A stretch of 64,000 nucleotides of DNA, taken from NCBI RefSeq assembly GCF_011044155.1, contig NZ_CP049056.1, forward strand, positions 620,001-684,000. The letters run 5' to 3'. Both the position numbers and the translations under genes were made by a program. A model generated the notes under the pieces. It saw only the letters and a program-made list of their open reading frames with translations. It did not search any database and was not told the DNA's origin. The DNA is from Pikeienuella piscinae (GTDB taxonomy: Bacteria > Pseudomonadota > Alphaproteobacteria > Rhodobacterales > Rhodobacteraceae). Of this stretch, positions 20,204 to 31,861 are shown in pieces (position 1 is the stretch's first letter; each line of letters begins with the position of its first letter).

Positions 20204-20995
20204 CTATTTTGGAAAGAGAAAGACGAGGTTCACGCGGCCGCCGAACCCGTCCGGGCCGCCCTTCGCGGAATCGAGCCAATAACGGACGCCTCCGCCAAAC
20301 TGCATCTTCTGTCCGGAGACGTCGAAGAGCTGGTTGACCTGAAAGTTGACCGGAACCGCCCAGTCGTCGCGCTTCCAGTCATAGGTCGACTCGAGATTGA
20401 GCGCATAGGTTGTCACCTTCGGCGTAGTATAGCTGAGAAAAGGCTGGAGAAAGGCGGTGCTGACGTCGCGCCGGCTGCTGTCGCCCGCGAATGACCAGAT
20501 ATGGTTGGCGAGCGCGCCATAGGTCCAGGGGCCGGACTGGCGGAGAATGGCGCCGGTCCGACCGGCGCCCCATTTCTCGCCGCCGAGCGCGCTGTCGGTA
20601 GCGGTCGGGATGAGAAACACCGGCCCCGCCCCGAGGATGAAGCCGTCGACCGGCGCCTTCGGCGAGAAAAACAGGCTGTGCGCTGTATCGCCGAGGCTGA
20701 ACTGATCCGTCCCGGAAACTACATCGCCCTGCAAGGCGATCGGCAGGATCGTGCGCGAGATCACGCTTCAGTTCTCGCTGATGCCGATCGGTATGACAGG
20801 CTGCACGTTGACGAAGGCCTTTTCGCCGCCGCCGGCGCCGTAACCCTCGTCATAGTTGAACTGGAGGGGAACGCTGATCGGGCTCGCAATCGGGTTCGAG
20901 AGCTGCTTGGCCAGATCCTCGTTCGATTGGGCGAGCGCCGCCGAGGCGCCGAACGCCATGAAAAGCGCAGGACAGGCAATGGCGATCGCGCGCAT
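20204..20995 (-). pseudogene. Outer-membrane beta-barrel protein ('neuromedin U'-like), interrupted by one TGA
   Basis: One continuous reading frame of 264 codons encodes a complete outer-membrane protein. It has a signal peptide (ending AALAQS), the family opening NEDLAKQLSNPIASPISVPL, alternating barrel strands, and a terminal hydrophobic FLFPK end. The frame carries a single in-frame TGA at 20768-20770. Relatives, as I recall them, have a Trp in this spot (pattern ...W-x-x-ISRTILP), so a TGG-to-TGA change explains it. As read, only a 75-residue N-terminal fragment would be made. A GTG at 20764 could restart the rest, but without a signal peptide. No frameshift is present and the downstream part is well conserved, so decay is very recent or the base is a sequencing error. 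Confidence 0.8.
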
Positions 20996-21164
20996 GAAAA
21001 TCCTTTCGCAACACGTGCTTCATTGCTGATCCTTACGGACTGCGCGCCATTGAATCCTCAGCCCGATTGACGCGGCGCATGTCCAAGGGCCATTCTCCGC
21101 CCAATTTCCGGCGCGGGATCGACCACGCCGCAAAAACCGCCATTCGGGACGGTGGGGGTGCGAC

Positions 21165-21674
21165 ATGGCTCATGCGCCGGCTGCGGTTCTGGTTCTCACC
21201 TTGTTTTTAACGGCCTGCGCAGTGGGGGAGCCGCCGACGCCCGCGCTCACTCCCGGCGCCGCCGGAGCGGCTGATGCGATATCGACGATGGGAGTGAGAA
21301 AGCCACTCTACCCGAACGAAACGCCGGCGCTGCGCGCCAAGATCGTGGCGGCGGCGCAGCACTACGATCTGCCCGTCGATCTTGTGCAGCGTCTGGTGAT
21401 CCGCGAAAGCAGCCACCAGCCAAGAGCGCGGAACGGGCCCTATTACGGGCTCTTGCAGATCCTGCCGCAGACGGCCCGGACGATGGGCTACCGTGGGCCG
21501 GACGAGGGGCTGCTGGATGCAGAGACCAACCTCAAGTACGGCGTGAAGTATCTGCGCGGCGCGTGGCTTGTCGCGGAGGGCGACCCGGACGAGGCGATCG
21601 GCTGGTATGCGCGGGGCTATTACTATGAGGCGAAGCGCAAGGGTCTGCTGCGCGAGACCGGGCTGAAAAGCTGA
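21165..21674 (+). CDS. Lytic transglycosylase lipoprotein (SLT domain)
   Basis: A 169-residue predicted lipoprotein: the signal peptide ends in a lipobox (LTAC, Cys at about 18), so it is probably anchored in the outer membrane. A goose-lysozyme-like SLT domain follows from about residue 60, with the catalytic glutamate in VIRESSHQP and the substrate motif YYGLLQILPQTARTMGY. It should cleave peptidoglycan glycan strands to 1,6-anhydro ends. There is a proline- and alanine-rich linker between the lipobox and the domain. It is a single gene divergent from the interrupted outer-membrane gene. Confidence 0.9.
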   Translation: MAHAPAAVLVLTLFLTACAVGEPPTPALTPGAAGAADAISTMGVRKPLYPNETPALRAKIVAAAQHYDLPVDLVQRLVIRESSHQPRARNGPYYGLLQILPQTARTMGYRGPDEGLLDAETNLKYGVKYLRGAWLVAEGDPDEAIGWYARGYYYEAKRKGLLRETGLKS

Positions 21675-21759
21675 AGCCGATCCCCATCGGTCGAATTTTC
21701 TTGCAACTTCCGGCGCGGGCGCGCTCAGTAAACGCCCTCAACGGCGGCGGCGGATCATC

Positions 21760-22389
21760 ATGGCTCTCGATATCATCGGCGCGGGGTTCGGGCGGACTGG
21801 CACCAACTCGCTGAAACTGGCGCTGGAGCTCCTCGGCTTCGGGCCCTGCCACCACATGTTCGAGATCCGCGACAACCCGGCGCTTCTGCCGGCGTGGGAG
21901 GCGGTCGCGGCCGGCGGCGCGCCGGATCTCGACGCGGTTTTCAAGGGTTACCGGTCGCAGGTGGACTGGCCCGGCGCGCGGTACTGGCGCGAGTCGGCGG
22001 CGCGATGGCCGGAGGCGAAAGTCGTGCTCTCGGTGCGCGACCCCGATCTCTGGTTCGAGAGCGTCCAGGCGACAATCCTGCCGACGATGGAGGCGAGCGG
22101 AACCTACGACACCGACCACGCCAACCGCCTGACGGCGATGGCCCGAACTCTCGTTATGGAGAAGACGTTCGCGGGCCGCCTCTCGGATCGCGCGCATGCG
22201 ATCGGCGTTTACGAGGCCCACAATGCTGCGGTGCGCGATGCGATCCCGGCGTCGCGCCTCCTCGTGATGGACGTCGCCGAGGGCTGGCGTCCGCTCTGCC
22301 GGTTTCTCGGCGTCGAGGAGCCGGGCGAGCCGTTCCCGATGACCAACTCCTCCCGCGAGTTCAAGGATATCGACTGGGAGAATCCGTAG
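21760..22389 (+). CDS. Sulfotransferase family protein
   Basis: A 209-residue protein of the bacterial sulfotransferase-like family, often misnamed as an epimerase. The 5' phosphosulfate-binding loop is GAGFGRTGTNSLKLAL (about 7-22), and the 3' phosphate motif region is KVVLSVRDPDLWFES (about 87-101). The C-terminal EPGEPFPMTNSSREF is typical of the group. Sulfotransferases move sulfate from PAPS to hydroxyls or amines; the acceptor here is unknown. It begins 85 bp after the transglycosylase gene and converges on the cyclase gene. Confidence 0.82.
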   Translation: MALDIIGAGFGRTGTNSLKLALELLGFGPCHHMFEIRDNPALLPAWEAVAAGGAPDLDAVFKGYRSQVDWPGARYWRESAARWPEAKVVLSVRDPDLWFESVQATILPTMEASGTYDTDHANRLTAMARTLVMEKTFAGRLSDRAHAIGVYEAHNAAVRDAIPASRLLVMDVAEGWRPLCRFLGVEEPGEPFPMTNSSREFKDIDWENP

Positions 22390-22401
22390 CGTCGGACGGC
22401 C

Positions 22402-24168
22402 CTATTCCGGCAGCCCCGCCTTGCGCAGCCCCTCGGCCCAGAGCGCGCGCTCCGTCTCGCGCTGGAACGCCCAGATTTCGGAAAGCGTAGAGACGCGCAG
22501 CGCCGGGCTGATCTCCCGCACTGTCGCCAGCGCCCGCGCCGCCTCCGCCTCGCGCCCGAGCCGCGCTGCGCTGACGGCCGCGATGCAGGCCGCCGTCAGG
22601 AAATGCGGCCTGAGCCGCTGCGCGGAGAGCGCCGTCGCCAGGGCCTCCTCCTCGCGCCCGGTCAGGAGCTGGCCGAGAGCGACGACCGATTGCATGGCGA
22701 AGGCCTGCGGATCCTGCGGGCTTAGCCGGAGCGCGCGGCGGGCGCGCTCCACCACGTGGTCGATTTCGCCCATGAGAGCCTTCGCGAACCCGCTAATATG
22801 CCAGCCCCAGGCGAGATTCGGGCAGAGATCGACCGCCTGCTCCAGATAGGCGTCGCCATCGGCGACCTCGTCGAAGAAAATGAGCGTGAAGCCGGCGGCG
22901 GCGAGCGCCACGCCGTCGTCCGGACCGTGCGCCGCAGCCGCCCGCGCCAGCCGCACCGCGCGCTCGCGGTCAACGGGCAGCTCGTCGGTCCAGGCGAACC
23001 CCATGCGCTGCACATAGGTGCGGGCCGCCATGCCGAGCGCGGCGGCGTAGCCGGGATCGAGCGCGATAGCGCTGGTGAACGCCTCCAGCGCCGCCCGGTT
23101 CCCCTCCGGACAGAAGCGATTGAAACCCGCGAGGCCGCGCAGGTAATGGTCGAGCGCGTCGAGGCTGCCGGTGGGTTTCCGCGCCGCTCGTTCGATCTCC
23201 GCCGCCTCCACCCGCGGCGCGATGGCGCCGACGACGCGGGCGGTGACCTGATCCTGAAGTTCGAAAACATCCTCCAGCGCGCCGTCGAACCGGTCGGCCC
23301 AGAGATGCACGCCGGTGGCGGCGTCGATGAGCTGGCCGGTGATGCGGAGCCGTGCGCCGGCCTTTCGCACGCTGCCCTCGAGGACGTAGCGCACGCCCAG
23401 CTCGCGCCCGACGCGCTTGATGTCGATCTGCGCGGCCTTGTAGGCGAAGCTGGAATTGCGCGAGATCACGAAAAGGCCCTTGAAGCGCGACAGTTCGGTG
23501 ATGATGTCCTCGACCATGCCGTCGGCGAAATAGTCCTGCTCGGGATCGGCGCTCATGTTCTGGAACGGAACGACGGCGATCGACGGCCGGTCGGGCAGGC
23601 TGAGCAAGGGGGCGGCGGCCGCTTCCTCGCCCGCCGTGGCGACGCGCCAGACCCGGATCGGCCGCGAGATGTTCTTGAGGGTCTGCTCGCCCTGATCGGC
23701 GAAGACGCAGTCGAGCTTGCCCTCGACCTCTTCCCTCACTTTGCCGGAGACGCAGATGCCGCCCGGCGCGGCCAGCGGCTCCAGCCTTGCGGCGATGTTC
23801 ACGCCGTCGCCGTAAATGTCCGCGCCCTCGCCGATCACGTCGCCGAAATTGACGCCGACGCGAAAATGCATCTGGCGGTCCTCGGGCAGCCCCTCGTTCA
23901 GCTCCGCCATGCCGCGCTGGAACGCCAGCGCCCCGGCGACGGCGTTGATGACGCTAGCGAACTCGACCAGAACTCCGTCCCCCATGAATTTGACGATGCG
24001 CCCGCCCTGCTCGCGCGCCATGGGGTCGAGGACTTCTTTCCAGCGCGTGTTGAGCGCGCCGAGCGCGCCGGCTTCGTCGGCCTCCATCAGCCGGCTGAAG
24101 CCGACGACATCCGCGATCAGGATGGCGGCGAGGCGACGTTTCATGCGGACACTTTGTCTCCGGTCCAT
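22402..24168 (-). CDS. Class III adenylate/guanylate cyclase with TolB-like and TPR regions
   Basis: A 588-residue putative signalling enzyme making cAMP (or cGMP). The cyclase domain (about 10-180) shows the metal-binding aspartates in LIADVVGFSRLMEADE and KFMGDGVLVEF, and the DIYGDGVNIAARL motif. Next comes a TolB-like domain (about 195-330; VVPFQNMSADPEQDYFADG, YVLEGSVRKAG), then helical TPR-type repeats to the end. This layout is common in rhizobia and other alphaproteobacteria. An ATG at 24144 (MKRRLAAIL) is an equally good start; neither has a strong ribosome site. It may supply the nucleotide sensed by the antiporter at 11092-13656, though nothing links them directly. Confidence 0.87.
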   Translation of the reverse strand: MDRRQSVRMKRRLAAILIADVVGFSRLMEADEAGALGALNTRWKEVLDPMAREQGGRIVKFMGDGVLVEFASVINAVAGALAFQRGMAELNEGLPEDRQMHFRVGVNFGDVIGEGADIYGDGVNIAARLEPLAAPGGICVSGKVREEVEGKLDCVFADQGEQTLKNISRPIRVWRVATAGEEAAAAPLLSLPDRPSIAVVPFQNMSADPEQDYFADGMVEDIITELSRFKGLFVISRNSSFAYKAAQIDIKRVGRELGVRYVLEGSVRKAGARLRITGQLIDAATGVHLWADRFDGALEDVFELQDQVTARVVGAIAPRVEAAEIERAARKPTGSLDALDHYLRGLAGFNRFCPEGNRAALEAFTSAIALDPGYAAALGMAARTYVQRMGFAWTDELPVDRERAVRLARAAAAHGPDDGVALAAAGFTLIFFDEVADGDAYLEQAVDLCPNLAWGWHISGFAKALMGEIDHVVERARRALRLSPQDPQAFAMQSVVALGQLLTGREEEALATALSAQRLRPHFLTAACIAAVSAARLGREAEAARALATVREISPALRVSTLSEIWAFQRETERALWAEGLRKAGLPE

Positions 24169-24318
24169 CTGGGACGCGTCGGAACGGGGCCGCCGACGCA
24201 GGGTCTCCTGGTTGAATTACCGGCGCGCGGCGGCCCTGACCAGAAATTTCGCGCCGGGCGGGGGCGGCGTTCCGGGGCGCGGCCGCGTTCTTGCCCCCTG
24301 CCCCGCCCGGCCCTATAG

Positions 24319-26848
<2,530 letters not shown>

Positions 26849-26863
26849 GCCGTCCCGCCCGGC

Positions 26864-27457
26864 TCAGGCGGCGCGGCGACGCCAGAATACGAGACCGCCA
26901 AGGGCGGCGGCGAGGAGCGGCAGACTGGCTGGCAGAGGCACCGGGGTCGCGCCGACAACAACGGTCAGCGTCTGGTCGCCCGGCAGGTTGGTGACGAAGG
27001 CTCCCTCGGTCAGGCCAAGCGACGCAAAGCTTCCGCTAACGCTCGCCATGGAGAGGAGCGCCGCGTTCGAGACGTAGTTGCTGGAGACCTGAATCTGAAT
27101 GGTGCCGGGGCCGTTCTGAAAGAATGCAAGCTGATCGCCGCTCAGGAACGCGCCAAAAGTAAGGCCAGAGGAGCCGAACGGCGTAAGAGCGCCGGCAACC
27201 TCGAAAACTTTGATGTTGGGGTCGCTTGGCGGCTCGACGAAAATCTCACCATTGGTGGGAAACAAGCCGTTTACGTCGACTGAATTGGGGAGGAATTGCC
27301 CCGCGCCGAGCGACGAAAGATCGAGGCTGCCCTCCATGGTTATGAGCACGTCGCCGGGCCGCTCGGTCAGCGTGGCGACGACGGACGCCAGAGCTGGCGT
27401 GGCGGCGACGGATAGGCCGACAGCCATGAAAGCCGCGCGAAGCGAATGTTTGTTCAT
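26864..27457 (-). CDS. Secreted VPLPA-CTERM-type protein
   Basis: A 197-residue exported protein of unknown function with a signal peptide (ending TPALAS at about residue 24) and a C-terminal sorting tail: VPLPASLPLL, a hydrophobic stretch and the terminal WRRRAA. The body is rich in Ser, Gly and Phe with no recognised domain. The ATG at 27457 has TGTGGGGGAATCAA before it, very like the stretch before the other VPLPA-CTERM gene at 1301. It converges on the TetA-like gene and is divergent from the FtsB-like gene. Confidence 0.87.
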   Translation of the reverse strand: MNKHSLRAAFMAVGLSVAATPALASVVATLTERPGDVLITMEGSLDLSSLGAGQFLPNSVDVNGLFPTNGEIFVEPPSDPNIKVFEVAGALTPFGSSGLTFGAFLSGDQLAFFQNGPGTIQIQVSSNYVSNAALLSMASVSGSFASLGLTEGAFVTNLPGDQTLTVVVGATPVPLPASLPLLAAALGGLVFWRRRAA

Positions 27458-27633
27458 TTGATTCCCCCACAACAAATTTCATCCAGTCGATACCGCATTT
27501 TATTCGAATCGCAAGGTTCTTTGACAGTTCCGGCGAGGCGTGGCGCAGAGACGCGGCGCTTTCCTTTCCGACGCGCTTGCGGCATGATCCCGCCAACAAA
27601 GCGCTGAATGGCGCGAAGGCGAGGCATGAGCAG

Positions 27634-27936
27634 ATGACCGCCACGAAACTGAAAATGCGGCTTGCGGACATCGCCGCCGTGCTCTTCGTGATCGCCGCGA
27701 TCCTCTATTTCGGGCATCGCGGCGTTCAGGGCGGGCTCGGCCTGCGCGTGGGTTTCGCGGCGGTGAAGGAAGAGCGCCGGCTGACCGGCCAGCTTGATGC
27801 GCTGAAAGCGGAGCGCGCGCGGCTGGAGAACCTCACGCATCGGCTGAGCGAAAACTATCTCGACCTCGACCTTCTGGATCAGCGGGCGCGCGACGTGCTC
27901 GGCTATGTTCGGCCGGATGAAGTCGTTATACGTTGA
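27634..27936 (+). CDS. FtsB/DivIC-like septum formation initiator protein
   Basis: A 100-residue bitopic membrane protein. A short cytoplasmic start is followed by one membrane helix (about 11-29, IAAVLFVIAAILYFG), a periplasmic coiled coil (about 40-70, rich in Lys, Glu, Arg and Leu) and a conserved DLDLLDQRARDVLGYVRPDE end typical of alphaproteobacterial FtsB-like proteins. These join FtsL and FtsQ in the divisome. Position between enolase and pdhA is the usual one in this class. The ATG at 27634 has AAGGCGAGG upstream. Confidence 0.9.
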   Translation: MTATKLKMRLADIAAVLFVIAAILYFGHRGVQGGLGLRVGFAAVKEERRLTGQLDALKAERARLENLTHRLSENYLDLDLLDQRARDVLGYVRPDEVVIR

Positions 27937-28119
27937 ACGAATTCCACGAAACGACGCGAGATTCTACGGCGCGAGCCCCCCTTGACGGGAGTTCCGCGCT
28001 TGTTCCCCCTTACAGGCAGGCCCGGAATCGTGCAGAGATGGCGCTGCAAGGACGCGGCGCAGGCCGCGCAGGGCGCCGCGGGGCTTAGCCGCGGGCCAGG
28101 CTGGGAAAGGGAGAAATCC

Positions 28120-29109
28120 ATGGCCGCCACGCGCAAGCGGAAGAAACCGAACGCCTCGAAAGACGAGCTTCTGCGGTTCTATCGCGACATGCTGCTGATC
28201 CGACGTTTCGAGGAGAAGGCCGGACAACTGTACGGCATGGGCGCGATCGGCGGCTTCTGTCACCTCTATATCGGGCAGGAAGCCGTCGTCGTCGGAATCG
28301 AGGCCTGCGCGAAAGATGGCGACCAGCGCGTCACCACCTATCGCGATCACGGCCACATGCTGGCCTGCGGCATGGACCCGAAGGGGGTGATGGCGGAGTT
28401 GACCGGGCGCGAGGACGGGTACTCACGCGGCAAGGGCGGCTCGATGCACATGTTCTCCATTGAGAAGGAGTTCTATGGCGGTCATGGCATCGTCGGCGCG
28501 AATGTGCCGATCGGCGCCGGGCTGGCCTTCGCCAACTGGTACCGCGAGAATGACAATGTCTCATTCACGTATTTCGGCGACGGCGCGGCGAATCAGGGAC
28601 AGGTCTACGAAACGTTCAACATGGCCTCGCTCTGGAAACTGCCGGCGATTTTCGTGATCGAGAACAACCAGTATGCGATGGGAACCTCGCTGAAGCGCGC
28701 CTCCTCCACCCCTTCGCTCCATACGCGGGGCGAGGCGTTCGGCATTCCCGGCGAGGCGGTCGACGGGATGGACGTGCTGGCGGTGAAGGCGGCGACGGAG
28801 ACAGCCGTCGCGCACTGCCGCGCCGGCGAGGGTCCGTATATTCTGGAGATGAACACCTATCGCTATCGCGGTCACTCGATGTCGGACCCGGCGAAATACC
28901 GGACGCGGGACGAGGTGCAGAAGATGCGGGACGAGCGCGACCCGATCGACCATGTGCGCGATCTTCTGCTGATGGGCGACAGCGCGTCCGAGGACGAACT
29001 GAAGGCCGTCGACAAGGAGATCAAGTCGATCGTCAACCAGGCGGCGAAATTCGCCCAGGACAGCCCGGAGCCAGACGAGAAAGAACTCTGGACCGACGTT
29101 TACGCTTGA
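28120..29109 (+). CDS. pdhA: Pyruvate dehydrogenase E1 component, alpha subunit
   Basis: A 329-residue subunit of the thiamine-diphosphate-dependent decarboxylase of the pyruvate dehydrogenase complex. Key features are the YRDMLLIRRFEEKAGQLYG opening, YRDHGHMLACG, and the thiamine-diphosphate motif GDGAANQGQVYETFNMASLW around residue 150. The regulatory-loop sequence YRGHSMSDPAKYRT lies near residue 250. The ATG at 28120 is preceded by GGGAAAGGGAGAAATCC; an earlier in-frame ATG at 27982 would add an unrelated leader. It is the first of three pdh genes with 12-bp gaps. Confidence 0.97.
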   Translation: MAATRKRKKPNASKDELLRFYRDMLLIRRFEEKAGQLYGMGAIGGFCHLYIGQEAVVVGIEACAKDGDQRVTTYRDHGHMLACGMDPKGVMAELTGREDGYSRGKGGSMHMFSIEKEFYGGHGIVGANVPIGAGLAFANWYRENDNVSFTYFGDGAANQGQVYETFNMASLWKLPAIFVIENNQYAMGTSLKRASSTPSLHTRGEAFGIPGEAVDGMDVLAVKAATETAVAHCRAGEGPYILEMNTYRYRGHSMSDPAKYRTRDEVQKMRDERDPIDHVRDLLLMGDSASEDELKAVDKEIKSIVNQAAKFAQDSPEPDEKELWTDVYA

Positions 29110-29121
29110 AGGAGCGCGCGC

Positions 29122-29365
29122 ATGACCATTGAAATCACGATGCCCGCCCTTTCACCGACGATGGAAGAGGGCAATCTCGCGAAATGGCTGGTGAAGGAGG
29201 GCGATACGGTTTCCTCAGGCGACGTCATCGCTGAGATCGAAACCGACAAAGCGACCATGGAGGTCGAGGCGGTGGATGAAGGCACCGTCGGCAAGCTCGT
29301 CGTCGCCGAAGGAGCAGAAGGGGTGAAGGTCAACGCGGTGATCGCGATCCTGCTCGAAGAAGGCG
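29122..29365 (+). repeat. Direct repeat: lipoyl-domain DNA at the start of pdhB, copy 1
   Basis: The first roughly 245 bp of pdhB closely match 30514-30757 in pdhC, with long identical stretches (for example the run coding for [16 protein letters not shown]). Many third-codon positions agree too, which goes beyond protein-level constraint and points to recent duplication or ongoing gene conversion. Confidence 0.85.
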
Positions 29366-30501
29366 AGGGTGCAAGCGCACTCGAAGGCGGCGGCGAAGCG
29401 GCGAGAAATGAGGCGCCCGCGGGGAACGACGCGAAGGCCGAGAAGAACTCCGCCGACAAGCCCCCCGCCGAGCCGAAAGCGGCGGCGCCCGAAGAGAGCG
29501 AGTTGCCGGAAGGCACGAAATTCAAGAGCCAGACGGTGCGCGAGGCGCTGCGCGATGCGATGGCGGAGGAGATGCGCGCCAGCGGGGACGTCTTCCTGAT
29601 GGGAGAGGAGGTCGCGGAATACCAGGGCGCCTACAAGATATCTCAGGGCCTGCTGGACGAATTCGGCCCCAAGCGGGTGATCGACACGCCGATCACCGAG
29701 CACGGATTCACCGGGCTCGCGGTCGGCGCTGCCTTCGCCGGGCTGAACCCGATCGTCGAATTCATGACCTTCAACTTCGCCATGCAGGCGATTGACCAGA
29801 TCATCAACTCCGCCGCGAAAACCCGCTATATGTCCGGCGGGATGATGGGCTGCCCGATCGTCTTTCGTGGCCCGAACGGCGCGGCCGCGCGGGTCGGCGC
29901 GCAACACAGCCAGGACTACGCGGCATGGTACGCGCAGGTGCCGGGCCTGAAGGTCGTGCAGCCCTATTCGGCGGCGGACGCCAAGGGCTTGCTGAAATCC
30001 GCGATCCGCGACCCGAACCCGGTGATCTTCCTGGAAAACGAGATCCTCTACGGTCGCAGCTTTGAAGTTCCGGATATCAACGATCACACGACGCCGATAG
30101 GCAAGGCGCGGGTCTGGCGGCAGGGCTCCGATCTGACGATCGTAAGTTTCGGGATCGGGATGCAATACGCGCTGGCCGCCGCAGACGCGCTGGCCGAAGA
30201 CGGGATCGAGGCCGAGGTGATCGACCTGCGTTCGCTCAGGCCGATGGACACGGAGACAGTGGTACGCTCGGTCAAGAAGACCAACCGCTGCGTGACGGTG
30301 GAGGAAGGCTGGCCGGTCTGCTCCATCGGCAACCACATATCGGCGGTGCTCATGCAGGAGGCGTTCGACTATCTCGATGCGCCGGTCGTCAACTGCGCCG
30401 GCAAGGACGTACCGATGCCATACGCGGCCAATCTCGAGAAACTGGCGCTGGTGACGACCGAAGAAGTGGTCGCCGCCTGCAAAGCCGTGACCTATCGCTG
30501 A
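29122..30501 (+). CDS. pdhB: Pyruvate dehydrogenase E1 component, beta subunit with N-terminal lipoyl domain
   Basis: A 459-residue protein with two parts. Residues 1-80 form a lipoyl (biotinyl-like) domain with the lipoylated lysine in [13 protein letters not shown]. An acidic, alanine-rich linker (about 85-135) leads to a full E1-beta subunit from about 138 ([44 protein letters not shown]). Such a lipoyl-E1-beta fusion is known in some alphaproteobacteria. It pairs with PdhA to form E1. The lipoyl-coding DNA is nearly the same as that at the start of pdhC. Confidence 0.97.
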   Translation: MTIEITMPALSPTMEEGNLAKWLVKEGDTVSSGDVIAEIETDKATMEVEAVDEGTVGKLVVAEGAEGVKVNAVIAILLEEGEGASALEGGGEAARNEAPAGNDAKAEKNSADKPPAEPKAAAPEESELPEGTKFKSQTVREALRDAMAEEMRASGDVFLMGEEVAEYQGAYKISQGLLDEFGPKRVIDTPITEHGFTGLAVGAAFAGLNPIVEFMTFNFAMQAIDQIINSAAKTRYMSGGMMGCPIVFRGPNGAAARVGAQHSQDYAAWYAQVPGLKVVQPYSAADAKGLLKSAIRDPNPVIFLENEILYGRSFEVPDINDHTTPIGKARVWRQGSDLTIVSFGIGMQYALAAADALAEDGIEAEVIDLRSLRPMDTETVVRSVKKTNRCVTVEEGWPVCSIGNHISAVLMQEAFDYLDAPVVNCAGKDVPMPYAANLEKLALVTTEEVVAACKAVTYR

Positions 30502-30513
30502 AAGGGGCGCGTC

Positions 30514-30757
30514 ATGCCGATCAACATCACGATGCCCGCTCTTTCCCCCACGATGGAGGAAGGCAATCTCGCGAAGTGGCTGGTGAAGGAGGGCGATACG
30601 GTCTCGTCCGGCGATATCATCGCGGAGATCGAAACCGACAAGGCGACCATGGAGGTCGAGGCGGTGGATGAAGGCACCGTCGGCAAGATCGTCGTCTCCG
30701 AGGGAACCGAAGGGGTGAAGGTCAACGCGGTGATCGCGATCCTGCTCGAAGAAGGCG
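30514..30757 (+). repeat. Direct repeat: lipoyl-domain DNA at the start of pdhC, copy 2
   Basis: This is the partner of the repeat at 29122-29365. The two copies are in the same orientation, 1392 bp apart start to start. A crossover between them would fuse the lipoyl domain straight to E2 and delete the E1-beta catalytic part. Confidence 0.85.
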
Positions 30758-31845
30758 AAGAGGCCAGCGACATAAGCGACGCGCCGTCCGGCGACACCGG
30801 CTCAACCGCCGAAAACAAGGAAGAAGCCGGGGAGAAACAGAGGGAGGAAGAGGAGCCGGCGGCGGAGGCCAATGACGACGCCCCCTCCCCCGCAAAGGCG
30901 CCGGCCGCCCCGAAGAATGAAGAGGGCGAACGCATTTTTTCCTCTCCGCTCGCGCGGCGGATCGCTAAGGAGAAGGGCCTCGACCTAGCCACGCTCAAGG
31001 GGTCGGGCCCGCATGGGCGAATCGTGAAGGCGGATGTGGAGAATGCGAAGCCCGTCGAGGCGAAACGCGAAGACAAGGCCGCGCCCGACGCGAAGCCTGC
31101 GGCGGCGCTGGCGAGCGGCGCGAACGCCGATCAGGTCAGAAAGCTCTACGGCGACCGCGAATTCGAGGAAGTCGCGCTCGACGGGATGCGCAAGACCATC
31201 GCCGCACGGCTGACAGAAGCCAAGCAGACTATCCCGCATTTCTATCTGAGGCGGGATATCGAGCTGGATGCGCTCCTGAAGTTCCGCGCCAAGCTGAACA
31301 AGGGGTTGGAGACCAAAGGTGTCAAGCTTTCCGTCAACGACTTCGTCATCAAGGCCTGCGCTCTGGCGCTTCAGGACATTCCGGACTGCAACGCGGCATG
31401 GGCCGGCGACCGGGTGCTGAAGTTCAAGGCTTCGGACGTTGCAGTGGCCGTCGCGATTGATGGCGGACTGATCACGCCGGTCATTCGCGACGCCGAAGTG
31501 AAGACGATGAGCGCACTGTCAACCCAGATGAAGGACATGGCGGCGCGGGCGAAGACGCGGAAACTGGCGCCCACCGAGTATCAGGGCGGGAGTTTCGCGG
31601 TCTCCAATCTCGGCATGTTGGGGATCGAGAATTTCGACGCGGTGATCAACCCGCCGCATGGCGCGATTCTCGCCGTCGGCGCGGGTTTGAAAAAACCGGT
31701 CGTAAAGGACGACAAGATGGCGATCGCGACGGTGATGTCGGTGACGCTTTCCGTCGATCATCGGGTGATAGACGGTGCGCTCGGAGCCCAGCTGCTAGCA
31801 GCGATCAAGAGCTATCTCGAAGAGCCGATCTCGATGCTGGTCTGA
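30514..31845 (+). CDS. pdhC: Dihydrolipoamide acetyltransferase (pyruvate dehydrogenase E2)
   Basis: A 443-residue core enzyme that moves the acetyl group from lipoamide to CoA. Order: lipoyl domain 1-80 (lysine in [11 protein letters not shown]), acidic flexible linker, peripheral subunit-binding domain at about 145-180 ([32 protein letters not shown]), alanine-rich linker, then the catalytic domain from about 210. The catalytic motif [15 protein letters not shown] is near the C-terminus. Only one lipoyl domain is present, as is usual when E1-beta also carries one. It follows pdhB by 12 bp; E3 (lpdA) is far away at 5118-6512. Confidence 0.97.
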   Translation: MPINITMPALSPTMEEGNLAKWLVKEGDTVSSGDIIAEIETDKATMEVEAVDEGTVGKIVVSEGTEGVKVNAVIAILLEEGEEASDISDAPSGDTGSTAENKEEAGEKQREEEEPAAEANDDAPSPAKAPAAPKNEEGERIFSSPLARRIAKEKGLDLATLKGSGPHGRIVKADVENAKPVEAKREDKAAPDAKPAAALASGANADQVRKLYGDREFEEVALDGMRKTIAARLTEAKQTIPHFYLRRDIELDALLKFRAKLNKGLETKGVKLSVNDFVIKACALALQDIPDCNAAWAGDRVLKFKASDVAVAVAIDGGLITPVIRDAEVKTMSALSTQMKDMAARAKTRKLAPTEYQGGSFAVSNLGMLGIENFDAVINPPHGAILAVGAGLKKPVVKDDKMAIATVMSVTLSVDHRVIDGALGAQLLAAIKSYLEEPISMLV

Positions 31846-31861
31846 AGCGGTCGTCCGCCGT

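Noticed and set aside
20204-20764. A separate gene starting at GTG 20764
   Set aside because: It is in the same frame as the signal-peptide fragment upstream, with only one TGA between them, and the two together form one known protein.
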